Counted from the stretch's first letter, positions 1 to 8,931 are shown. The stretch: 10,500 nt of DNA from Saccoglossus kowalevskii (GCF_000003605.2 NW_003108092.1:27791-38290); one strand, 5' to 3'. The notes: generated from the letters alone by a model not told the origin. Numbers and translations: made by a program.

Positions 1-592
1 ATGTGGATATTCTGGAACAAAGTGCTAAGTATAATCTGGTACTGAAATGTGGATATTCTGGCACAAAGTGCTAAGTATAATCTGGTTCTGAATTGGGGAT
101 ATTCTGGCACAAAGTGCTAAGTGTAATCTGGTACTGGAATAGGGGATATTCTGGTACAAAGTGCTAAGTATAATCTGGTACTGAAATGTGGATATTCTGG
201 CACAAAGTGCTAAGTATAATCTGGTTCTGAATTGGGGATATTCTGGCACAAAGTGCTAAGTGTAATCTGGTACTGGAATGTGGATATTCTGGTACAAAGT
301 GCTAAGTATAATCTGGTACTGAAATGTGGATATTCTGGCACAAAGTGCTAAGTATAATCTGGTTCTGAATTGGGGATATTCTGGTACAAAGTACTAATTA
401 TAATTTTGTACTGAAGTGGGGGATATTCTGGTACAAAACGCCAAGTATAATCTGGTTCTGAATTGGGGATATTCTGGTACAAAGTACTAATTATAATTTT
501 GTACTGAAGTGGGGGATATTCTGGTACAAAACGCCAAGTATAATCTGGTTCTGAATTGGGGATATTCTGGCACAAAATGCCAAGTGTAATCC
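1..592. repeat. 46-bp minisatellite, about 13 units, with higher-order structure
   Basis: The core GGATATTCTGG recurs at 5, 51, 97, 144, 190, 236, 282, 328, 374, 421, 467, 514 and 560, so spacing is 46 or 47 bp. The array is cut by the left window edge. It has two higher-order regimes: blocks starting at 41, 180 and 318 repeat a three-unit pattern (139 then 138 bp), while 370-462 and 463-555 are identical 93-bp two-unit blocks. Open frames of 74 and 83 codons on the minus strand are by-products: the unit has few stops on that strand and three units equal 138 bp, so the frame is nearly kept. The last unit decays at about 592. I see no transposase or terminal repeats around it. A satellite carried by a Helitron or other non-autonomous element is possible but not shown. 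Confidence 0.97.
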
Positions 593-1055
593 AATGCATA
601 AATTTTATTTATCATGTCACATACATGAGCTGGGATGAGATCAGCAATGTACTATTTACCAATGTATATGGGAAGGCGGCTGAATTCTTGGATTTATGAG
701 GTCATTTAAACAGGAAAAGCATGTAAATTTTAACTACAACATAAATCATGACTAAACAACCTCCTTTGTTGTTGAATTTTTAAGTGCAACAATTGAACTG
801 GTACCAGTATATTGCATAAGATACAAAAGAACAGAATCTCGGTAAATTTGTATACTTTTTTTTTTATTTCTTTGTGAACACCTGTATACACAATGAGCAC
901 AAGAAGGCAGTTTTTGAGGATATATACATTAGGAAATATACACTGAAAAAAAAAGATTGAATAAACTATGCAGCACAATTTGGTAAATTATTTTAAAAAA
1001 TGATCATAAACCATCAACACTTGGTAAAACATGGACAATCCAGTTCTTAACTCAA
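593..1055. other. AT-rich non-coding stretch
   Basis: I see no gene, RNA or clear repeat here. The minus-strand open frame at 730-978 is rich in Cys, Phe and Ile from AT-rich sequence and matches no family I recognise. There are short homopolymer runs, with T at about 857-866 and A at about 946-954. Confidence 0.5.
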
Positions 1056-1160
1056 TCATGACCTCAAAAAGGTTACACATCCTGGTACTTTGCATGACCC
1101 AAAGGTCACACATCCTGGTAGTTTTGGTGGATTATGACCCTCAAAAACCTGGTAACACCT
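1056..1160. repeat. Degenerate 36-40-bp tandem repeat, three copies
   Basis: ATGACC recurs at 1058, 1094 and 1134, each followed by an A-rich piece and an AGGT(T/C)ACACATCCTGGTA-like piece. CACATCCTGGTA occurs exactly twice, and a decayed CCTGGTAACACC closes the third copy. It is unrelated in sequence to the other arrays. Confidence 0.6.
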
Positions 1161-1235
1161 GACTTACAAAACTGAAATTAAGGCATGTTGGAAAATAAAT
1201 ATTTTAATTTCAGCAGTTGCATGCAATACACATTT

Positions 1236-1381
1236 GTAACCAATCAGATGCCTTCTCACAAATGTTAATCTTTATTAAAGATATGAAACACGATATCAGA
1301 TATGCACCAATCAGAGAGCATCTTACTAAACTTGACACATACTGCATAAACAATGATCTAAAACTTATTCTGATTGGTTAC
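1236..1381. repeat. Inverted repeat with CCAAT-bearing 13-bp arms
   Basis: GTAACCAATCAGA at 1236-1248 is the exact reverse complement of TCTGATTGGTTAC at 1369-1381. A further direct copy, ACCAATCAGA, lies inside at about 1306-1315. The 146-bp span could be a small MITE-like element or a chance pairing of CCAAT motifs (the NF-Y recognition core). I see no clear target-site duplication outside the arms. The plus-strand open frame at 1217-1444 crosses it and looks like chance. Confidence 0.45.
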
Positions 1382-3332
1382 CACATATATATACACCTAT
1401 GCATATTTATCACAATTAAGATTTGCATATCAAAGTTTTTTTAAGAGAAATTACAACATAGTTTTACACAGTTTCAATGTACTTTTCTGTAACTTGTTAG
1501 TGATTGACTAAGATCTTTGTAACAACCTGTCTGTATAAATGACAAATCGAATCGATGACCATTTTATTTCAGTTAAAAAGATTGTTTTTAATATTCATGC
1601 TTTAACTCTGAAAATATGCCCAATTTTGAATAGTACAACATCAGTTCATCAAATGGTCAAAAATACATATTTTTCTTACTTGTTTGATTTGTTTGTGCAC
1701 TAACATGAAGTGATTTACTAGCGCTTCATCCAAATACAATCTACCGATTTTATTTTCCAATTTGTATCTATTGAATGGTGACAGTACTTAGTATGTGTTC
1801 AACCATTTTCAGCTTACATGTATGCATTTCTTTTTAAAAACTAGATGTTTGTTAAATATGATTTTCTTTTCCATTAAAAGGGAATAAAATGATACTGTAC
1901 ATTTTGAGTTTTAAGTTCTCTTCATTCTGCATAACATTTCAGGTCATTATTTTAATTTCAGATGACAATAAATTCAAGAAATATTTTATAACAGAAATGT
2001 CACTTATAGAACAGCAAGAAGTACATGTTAATAAAGAAATCTGAAAACTTGAGAGAGAAAAAAACAGTTTCTTGCAGATTTGTTCAATTTCTTGTTTTTG
2101 TTTTTGGAGGGGTGGGTTGCAGGTGTAAATAAGCTCAATTTCTTAAGAAGAAATATCACAAGGCTTGTGATAATTGGTCCAATTTATCAAACCCACAAGA
2201 CTATATAGAGTATGAAATGATTCCCTCTATTTGTAAAAAGAATTAATTGTTGTTGCATAATGGCATTGCTATAATTGACACACGCCAAGAAACCTTACAC
2301 CCAACCATGAACAACATACATTATACATATAATGAATTGGTAAATGTTTTGATTGCTTAAACATCCACAACGCATTGCACTATCCAAGTGTCTCAGACCT
2401 TGTCTAACATTGTACACTGTCCCAAATGATCTACATAAAGTTGTAGTTCTATTAGTGTACATACTGATACAATCTAATTAAAAATTTGGTATAAACAGTG
2501 GCTGTTTACTTTTAACATACGACTAATGATGTACAGTTCAACGAAGAGGTCAACGAAGTAAGTAACAACATACAATTATCAACTGGTAAAGTGCCATGGT
2601 CAACTTTTGTAATCATCACAAATCCAAACTGCACGATATTTTTCCAAAATTTCAATCGACTACAGGTCGCTAGTAGGAAAATATGTCCATCGGTTTCAAA
2701 ATTATCAAAAATATTGCCAAAAAATACTTAAAAATAGGCAAAATAATGCACCAAATTTTTGCCATTAATATTGTGCTCATATTTAATTAACCCTTACTCT
2801 AGTGAGTTTCTGAAAAATATTGTTGAATTTATGAATATGCTTTTAAATTATGAGAATTTATTGATCAAACCGGTGCAGGTTTAGAAGTACATCATGATCA
2901 ATATTTCCAGAAAACAAAAAATAAGAGGCTTGATTTTTACAAGTGGCAGAAGGATTTGAATCTACTTTATGACCCACCAACGAATAATTGTAGAAATGCT
3001 CACGAAAAAATTTGAAACAATTGAAGTGAAAGTCAAACCCTGATTGAATCTTTCTTTGGCACTTTCATTCCAATTTACATAAAAATGAAGCAATTTTTAT
3101 CAACACTTTAAATATGGAAATAAATGTCATTTTTGTTTTGTTTATATATCTTCAAGAAAAAAGCCAAGCATATTATCCTAGCGTCAAGCATAAAGTATTT
3201 ACAAACACGACTTTGATTGTGATAAAATTCCTGAAATGCATCGATTGGATCGTGCATAAATTGTTAAAATACAGACTATAATGAGTTATTTCACCATCTT
3301 TGTTTTGGCAATCAGCTTTTCACAATGTCTTC
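1382..3332. other. Long AT-rich non-coding stretch
   Basis: No open frame over about 60 codons and no RNA gene is visible. Pyrimidine-AG strings such as TTTTAATTTCAG (ending at 1961) resemble plus-strand splice acceptors, but the reading frame after that one (1964-2041) is only 26 codons and matches nothing I know. The stretch is probably intergenic DNA beyond the 3' end of the minus-strand gene, or the distal part of a very long 3' UTR. Confidence 0.5.
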
Positions 3333-3495
3333 TTTATTTTCAAAGCTAAGAAAGTACGACCCTTGGGAATTTCATAAAATTGTTTTTTTATGAGAAAAAC
3401 TTGCGACAATTTTGTCTTTATTCCTATGTCAAGTAGATTTACAATGAGCCAAACAAGAATCAAAAATATGTTTCCATGAAAGCGTGTTTTTTATT
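3333..3495 (-). terminator. Candidate polyadenylation signal cluster
   Basis: Three AATAAA hexamers lie on the minus strand (TTTATT on plus at 3490-3495, 3417-3422 and 3333-3338). I noticed no canonical AATAAA between the stop codon at 4605 and 3495. The minus strand just past the first hexamer, about 3480-3440, is T/G-rich (TTTTTGATTCTTGTTTGG), as expected of a downstream cleavage element. In AT-rich DNA a hexamer alone is weak evidence. Confidence 0.4.
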
Positions 3496-4604
3496 ATTTA
3501 TCCAAATGGCTGCCATTTTGATTAAAAATTAGTGACATTTGGAAATTTCTACCTTGATAACAAGATTGGTAGTCTCCATTCTGGAAGTTAGTTCACATTT
3601 TAAAGAAATTTTTCCAAATCAAGGGTCATTCTACCATAATTTTGAAGTTATTTAAAGATTTGATCAACATTCTTGATGATTTCAATCAACATTTGTGTAG
3701 GAAACAAACGATGACAGTCCTGGTGAAATGTCAGGTGAGATTATGAATAAATTCAGGAGCAACTCCGCTACATGTAAACTGGCCTTAATGCTCATGGAAG
3801 CAAAGATATGGATGGAAGAAATATTTTTGGTTAAATACAATTTTTAAAAGAAAAATTTGAAATTTCTACCCACATAAATTGTTACAGATGATGATGGTTA
3901 TGTATTAAAAGTCCTCAAATATTTTAGAATCTAATGGAAACTCCTTCCAGTATGATTAATCTGCAATTTTAAAAACCATTTTCTATCAAATTTTCTCACA
4001 AAAATTGAGAAGAACAAATAATTCGGTGGAGCAAATCAATTAAATTAAAAACTATGTTTCTTGATCACAATTAAGTGTTTGTTTTTTTTTGGACAAATCA
4101 AATTTGTCTGATATTTGTACTTTTTTTGGAATGTACACATGATAAGTGATGTAACATGTTATACGGTATGTACAATACAGATACAAAACTACAAACGCTT
4201 TTTTCAAACACCATCACAAAAAAGATATATCTTTCAAAAAACTAAAAAATAGCCTTTTTTACATTTTTACATGTTTTTACATTAAACTCACATATGTCCT
4301 TAAAAAACGATTGTCATAAACATTGCCTTGCACCTTAAACTTGTATCTATCTTTTCAATAATGGCATTAGTATAGTACCAAATATCAACTGCTTAAAATT
4401 ACTCAAAGTTTTTTCTAAAATAAAACTTTTATGTACTTTTCTTTCTTATTCCAATTAAAGGTACATCGGCCAATATAATCATTGCTTCCTGTTGATTAGA
4501 ATCAAACCCGAATTCTTTTTGGCAGTTTCAGCATAAATCTGACATTTGCACTTCCAAACATTGCTGGTTACTTTCCTCATAAATTGTTAAATATTCCACA
4601 TAAC
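3496..4604 (-). other. Probable 3' UTR of the C-clamp gene
   Basis: This run follows the stop codon at 4607-4605 and reaches the first canonical polyadenylation hexamer about 1.1 kb downstream. It is AT-rich with many homopolymer runs, has no conserved open frame and no repeat array. As I recall, vertebrate ZNF704 transcripts also have very long 3' UTRs. The extent is inferred; a variant hexamer could end the transcript earlier. Confidence 0.45.
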
Positions 4605-4838
4605 TTAGTCCACAAAACGAACACAGGCCTTTTTCCATTTACACTGTGTGCACCACATATCACGGTTTTCCATTCCGTAAACTTTCCGACACTTTTTTGT
4701 TTCTCCTCGTACTTTCTTTGGATATGGTCCTGAAATTCCATGAGTTTTTTGGTGGGAACCTGCATTATGTGACTTGGGAGAGGCAGGATGGAGCCTCTGT
4801 GGGGCGCTGTTTGACCTCTGTCGAAAAGGCAAAGCAAC
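4605..4838 (-). CDS. ZNF704/ZNF395-like C-clamp transcription factor, terminal coding exon
   Basis: This is the last coding exon of a nuclear DNA-binding protein of the ZNF704 / ZNF395 / SLC2A4RG family, whose members regulate transcription (for example at GLUT4 and huntingtin promoters in mammals). It encodes 77 residues and a TAA stop. Exon residues 48-77 are the C-clamp: KKC at 48-50, then C63, C66 and C72, giving C-x12-C-x2-C-x5-C. The surrounding wording ([22 protein letters not shown]) is almost that of vertebrate ZNF704. This small Cys cluster binds zinc and GC-rich DNA in this family and in invertebrate TCFs. R6-P13 reads RQRSNSAP, a combined Akt and 14-3-3 type site. Between them is a Ser/His/Pro-rich linker. 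The acceptor is CTTTCAG just before 4838, and entry is in phase 0 from the 4983-5078 exon. The protein ends five residues after the last Cys, as in relatives. Family assignment is firm; which paralogue is unresolved, since invertebrates usually have one gene. Confidence 0.93.
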   Translation of the reverse strand, partial: VALPFRQRSNSAPQRLHPASPKSHNAGSHQKTHGISGPYPKKVRGETKKCRKVYGMENRDMWCTQCKWKKACVRFVD

Positions 4839-4982
4839 CTGAAAGATTTGAACAAATATTTTATTTGATCATTTTCAAAAGCAGAATAAATAAAAAAAAT
4901 TCAGGAAACAGAAAAAAAATCTGAAACAAAACCTACATAAATTTGACAAACTCGATAGAATTTGGTCAAAAATTAAACTTAC
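4839..4982 (-). other. Phase-0 intron, 144 bp
   Basis: On the minus strand the donor is AAA|GTAAGT (4982-4977) and the acceptor is CAAATCTTTCAG ending at 4839. Removing it joins ...SPTK to VALPF... in frame. Open frames crossing it on either strand (4646-4924 plus, 4875-5147 minus) are read-through artefacts. Confidence 0.88.
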
Positions 4983-5078
4983 TTTAGTTGGAGATGCTGA
5001 AAACGTAAATGTTGGACTTCCGGGAACTTGATGCCAAGTAAAACTCTGCGGCTGTTGAGGTGCACCACCGATCAGAAT
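4983..5078 (-). CDS. ZNF704/ZNF395-like factor, penultimate coding exon
   Basis: This is a 96-bp exon of exactly 32 codons, phase 0 at both ends, reading ILIGGAPQQPQSFTWHQ then a VPGSPTFTFSASPTK tail. The composition is Pro/Ser/Thr/Gln-rich and probably disordered. In vertebrate relatives the segment between the FYYTE block and the C-clamp also has hydrophobic-Ser-Pro patches with an aromatic followed by a (V/I)P(V/G)SP piece, which this exon resembles loosely. The acceptor is TTTTATTCAG (ending at 5079) and the donor is GTAAGT (4982-4977), both strong. The exon has no known catalytic or binding motif. Its place is supported by exact phase agreement with both neighbours. The length (divisible by three) means skipping it would keep the frame. 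Confidence 0.85.
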
Positions 5079-5480
5079 CTGAATAAAACATTGAAGAAGT
5101 ACAGTTAGGTTTTGTTGGTGTTTATCAGATTTAGAATAATTAAGCAAGGAAATACTGTAGTTTTCAACAAGAAGTTTATATCCGATAATGCCTTGGTTTT
5201 ATTACCTGTAGTTACAATATTTTTAATGTTTATTCTGACAATGGGAACCAACAGAGTTTCATAACATGTACAATGTAACATATATAAATGCAAAATACAA
5301 GATTCAAATAAAAAAACACATCAAAAAATGGCTTTTAAAAATAATCCCATTAATTATATTCACAAAATGAATTCATGCAAAAAGTCATGTCCGCCATGAT
5401 ATTTATAGTTCCGCTCCCAGGCAGGTCAGTCTACGAACACCAGAAACAATTGGCTGGTTGCCCAAAGCTGGACTATTTAC
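5079..5480 (-). other. Phase-0 intron, 402 bp
   Basis: On the minus strand the donor is CAG|GTAAAT (5480-5475) and the acceptor is TGTTTTATTCAG ending at 5079. The open frame at 5105-5293 on the minus strand lies wholly inside it and is AT-driven. No nested gene is seen. Confidence 0.82.
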
Positions 5481-5697
5481 CTGTTTAGCTGCATTGTGGT
5501 CCCTGCGTAAGCTGTCCACACTATGTTTTCTCAGTGCTGGATCCTCATGTCGTGGTCGAGCCATGTCCATATGACTTAACGTGGGTGGCGGTGATGACGT
5601 GCAAACCCCAGACATGCTCTCAACTCTCTCTAATGTTGTTTCAAACTCTGTGTAGTAAAACTCTTCTTCATGGTCACAGGACTCACCATTTTTTGGT
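5481..5697 (-). CDS. ZNF704/ZNF395-like factor, exon with acidic FYYTE block
   Basis: This 217-bp exon is entered after two bases of a codon and leaves in phase 0, giving 72 full codons. The key signature is EEEFYYTEFE at exon residues 10-19 (5669-5640). In ZNF395 and ZNF704 an acidic (E/D)EDFYYTE block lies just C-terminal to the single C2H2 finger, so the finger exon should be the next one upstream. Residues 33-40 are a Ser/Pro run (TSSPPPTL) and 53-66 a basic-acidic stretch (PALRKHSVDSLRRD), where RKHS could be a basophilic kinase site. The acceptor is CTTTTAG (5704-5698) and the donor GTAAAT. A strong GTGAGT lies inside the exon, 11 nt from its start. No open frame continues upstream across the acceptor with family similarity, so the boundary is well placed. 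Confidence 0.87.
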
Positions 5698-7943
5698 CTA
5701 AAAGAAAGCAAAGATTTTAAAACACTTATAATATGCTTCTTTCTTAAGTTGTTAAAATGTCCTTTTTTTCTATAAAATGTATTTCCTACATTTCCTACAT
5801 GTTGATGGAGTATGAATGACTTATTTGCCTAGTTAAAAGCACATCTCCAATAGAAGAGCACATGTAAGCTTATTGGCTATGTAAACCCACTTTTGCTGTG
5901 TGTCTTTAAACACTTAATTCTTCGGTTGTCACTTTTTACAAAATATACTTGCATGGTTTTTGCCCTAAACTTTGATAAAGATCTGTGAACAATGGAAAAT
6001 CATGTCTGGTTTAAAATGAACTTGCAGAAAAAGACATAAAAGCGAACAAAATGTACGTGGGGAAAATTACATATTCAAAATCTACTTGTGCAGAAGACAA
6101 ATCATACAGGCAAATTTGTTACATAAACTACATTGCTAATAACATGATACTTGGCTATCCAAGTATCAACTTTACAGGCTCAGACAAACACAGGCCATCC
6201 TTGTACCTTACTTAACACGAGTCTCTGGCATGCTCACTCATAGTTTGGGTTCATCTTTGGGTTAAACCCCATTATGAATTTGGGGCTTGATTTTGATTTT
6301 GATTTTGCTAACCAGTAACCAAGCTGAGTGTTTTTAATCTGTCGGTAATACTCGTATAAATACAGTCATGACATCCCAAGACAAACTTGTCAAATGTGAG
6401 TGTAATTTATATAAAATTTACATGTTTACACAATATGGCAACTATCCAAAGCCTAAACTACTCACTTAAATAAACCAATGACAGTGATTTATATTTATTA
6501 CTGACCCTTGTCAATATGACTCCTCATATAATAGATCTAATGATGGCATATTCATCTACAAATGCCGCTGATTCAATATTTGCGACTTCCGATACCCACA
6601 TATATCAATGCAAACTGACCACTGACAGAAAAAATAAGTTGAAAGTCCATTTCAGTCAACAATGTACTGAAATTTATAGCTTCAGCCCTGAGGCTAAAAA
6701 AGATGTTGACAAAAATGCCTGGATGCTTCTATAATTAACTCAATGTGTAGTCTAATGTATCTTGGCACTTTGCCAAGTATAAACTAATAATGAAATTTCA
6801 TCAGCATTATTAATTTCATATTTTTATTAAGTTTTTTTTAAATTCCCCAATGCTGAGCCTAGAACTTCATATGTTGAATGATGTTAAAAATAATACCCTC
6901 CCCTTCAGTAAGTAGAAACTGACCAGTCCCTTAAAGCGATACGGTTGTGGTACTGCGTTCTGTTCGTGTTGGTTTCATATGGTGTATACAATGTATGTAA
7001 AACCCATTGTTTACAGCAATTCGGACACAACAACTGTCGTGCAATTTAACCGCGATAATAACAGGTTATAAACTGTATCCAGACATATATGGATAATGTA
7101 CTTATGACATAAATTGAGTCAAGTTTTTTTCAACATAATACTACGTGAGCAGGGAGGGAGACATTGCCAATGTACTTTAAACTAAATAGACCAGAACAAA
7201 AAAAGATTTTCTTTTACAGACTCCCACTGAAACTCCTGAAGAACTACAAAGAAGCAAATCAATGCAAGTTTTTCCACTTCAATACAGAAATGCTCCCTTC
7301 AAGCACTAGTAAAGTACAAACAGGATCTGTGGGGTTAACGTGTACCAAATTAATTCTGAATCTACTAAAAATATTTTGCAAATACACAATAAAATAGAAA
7401 TACATTATATCAATCAATTGATTGCTGAGACCAGATCTGCAACAGCTGAATCTATGAAATTCTAACTACATGTATATTTGCCAACACAATGGTGTTTGCA
7501 CGCAAAGCCAGGGTAATGTTGGACATGCGCCAAAGATCTCTCTCGAAGCTAAATTAAAACCCGACATAATAACATTATATGCAAATTGGCTGTCTCAAAA
7601 TCAACATCACCATTCAATGAACTAGAATTATTGTTTTATAGCGTTTATATACGCTTTTCCTGCACAGAAACACTGGGCACAAGTTTATGTTATTTTCTTG
7701 ACTGATTCATCATAGCACTCTCTGGCCACTGAAAACACAATTCTTATACCAAATGAGTGTCTCCTCAAACCACTTCATGGTATCCCAAACAACAATCGCA
7801 GATTTCAGTTGAATTTGTAATAATTTAGGATGAGTGTTAATTTGTGTGATAAAGTAGGTTATTTGTTTTATTTAACCATCTGTTGTAGTCATGTGACAGT
7901 GGACACACGCGGCAAATACGTGATATGAGTTCCTGTAGGAATA
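5698..7943. other. Probable long intron, no supported exon
   Basis: This stretch lies upstream of the 5697 exon and is most likely intron of the C-clamp gene. I looked on the minus strand for the family's C2H2 finger (C-x4-C-GK, then KRH and HLG) and did not find it. Plus-strand open frames at 6516-6734 and 7164-7397 have no recognisable family. A TTTTGA 6-mer repeats about three times at 6291-6308. A patch with more CpG at about 6930-7060 may be an old repeat. I found no tRNA or complete transposon. Confidence 0.55.
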
Positions 7944-8199
7944 TGCGGTACAGTGACGGTGATATCATGAACTGTACCGCACTGAATGTGACGATGACAT
8001 CATGAACTGTACCGCACTAAATGCGACGATGACATCATGAACTGTACCGCACTGAATGTGGCGATGACATCATGAACTGTACCGCACTGAATGTGACGAT
8101 GACATCATGAACTGTACCGCACTAAATGTGACGATGACATCATGAACTGTACCGCACTGAATGTGGCGATGACATCATGAACTGTACCGCACTGTCACG
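7944..8199. repeat. 35-bp minisatellite, seven units, 105-bp higher-order period
   Basis: ACTGTACCGC recurs at 7971, 8006, 8041, 8076, 8111, 8146 and 8181, an exact 35-bp spacing. Six of the units carry ATGACATCATGA. The variable segment after ACTGTACCGCACT cycles GAATGTGAC, AAATGYGAC, GAATGTGGC twice over, so units group into a 105-bp trimer. At the left edge a single inverted copy, TGCGGTACAGT (7944-7954), pairs perfectly with ACTGTACCGCA (7971-7981) over 11 bp with a 16-nt loop. The array is richer in CpG than its surroundings. It probably lies in an intron, or just downstream of the 8932-9003 exon on the minus strand. Confidence 0.95.
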
Positions 8200-8814
8200 A
8201 ACTAATCTTTGGATCTCATAAAATCACAACACAAAGAACTTAGCATGATGATGAGGTTATAAATTAAATGTGGTGCCTTTTTTAAACATTTTATGGAGAA
8301 CAACTAACTCATTGACGGTTTGAGGCTAGGAGTAGGGAAAAACCCAATTTATTTATAAACCAGTGTAAAAACCCAAATTCTAACCAGCGATTTTGTATAG
8401 TCGTATAAATACTCCTGCTTAAAATACTTTCTAGCACATGGCTTGCTGGCACTGGTTTCTCTCATTGGCCATCTGTGGAAACTTAAAGTAGGTCATGCGT
8501 CAATGTCTATAATTCTGGGGAGAATTTTACATGTGCACAGTTAAGAAAAGAATTATTACCAAAAAACAACTGAAAAATTGAAAGAAGCAATATTTCTGTA
8601 AATTTATTTAATCACAATATTATTAAACAGAATACTGTTGCTTAATTGTTGATGAATTTTATCTGAAGTGTTTTGAACTATTTTGTGAAAGGTTACAAAA
8701 GTTTGACTGGTTGTGAAAGGGTTATTCTGAGGTTGAAATGTAATCAACTCTGGGGAATTCACTATTTATTTCATGACAAACAATAATGAAAAGTTATTTA
8801 TGATCATCAGAGGC
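8200..8814. other. Non-coding stretch between the 35-bp array and the first-exon candidate
   Basis: AT-rich with no supported gene. A minus-strand frame of about 40 codons near 8475-8350 has no start, no family similarity and weak splice edges. TCGTATAAATAC at 8401-8412 also occurs at 6352-6363, in both cases a few tens of bases after CTAACCAG, which may mark two copies of a diverged dispersed repeat. Confidence 0.4.
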
Positions 8815-8931
8815 CTAACTTTTATTCCTAGTACGCAAACAAAGAGATCTTGTCTGTAAGACTGTTATTGTCCAAACATAACAAAAAAAGGGCAACACAA
8901 TGAAACGATTGTTATTTGAAACTACCTTCAC

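Noticed and set aside
25-599. Minus-strand open frames of 74 and 83 codons with repeated YPQFRTRLYLALCARIS-type peptides
   Set aside because: They are the 46-bp array read as protein. Period 46 with few stops on that strand gives open frames for free, and the 47-bp units break the register.
730-978. Minus-strand 82-codon frame with a hydrophobic, Cys-rich start
   Set aside because: Phe/Ile/Cys/Leu enrichment comes from T-rich codons. There is no signal-peptide architecture, domain or splice context.
1962-2044. Plus-strand TTTTAATTTCAG followed by a 26-codon frame (DNKFKKYF...)
   Set aside because: Such acceptor-like strings recur in AT-rich DNA (also near 1202 and 9104). The frame is short, Lys/Glu-biased and unmatched.
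4577-4924. Open frames overlapping the terminal exon (minus 4577-4855, plus 4646-4924)
   Set aside because: They are in other frames or on the antisense strand of the C-clamp exon, which has clear family similarity.
6240-6272. GGGTTCATCTTTGGG, a possible tRNA B-box
   Set aside because: It does not match the GGTTCGANTCC consensus, and no acceptor stem or A-box sits at the right distance.
6530-6630. Minus-strand segment after TTTTTTCTGTCAG that could read WSVCIDICGYRKSQ and QRHL, and would even fit phase 0 in and phase 2 out
   Set aside because: Cys spacing (C-x3-C-x11-H) does not match the family finger (C-x4-C-x12-H), no CGK or HLG wording is present, and the donor GTAGAT is weak. A finger in a gene with so conserved a C-clamp should be recognisable.
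6516-6734. Plus-strand 72-codon frame
   Set aside because: No recognisable domain, no clear splice or promoter context, and length within what this AT-rich sequence gives by chance.
7164-7397. Plus-strand 77-codon frame rich in Lys, Phe, Leu and Asn
   Set aside because: Composition follows local AT richness. A different frame in the same place looks more protein-like, and neither has known relatives.
7638-7655. GCGTTTATATACGC small palindrome-like hairpin
   Set aside because: Four-base arms only; expected by chance in AT-rich DNA.
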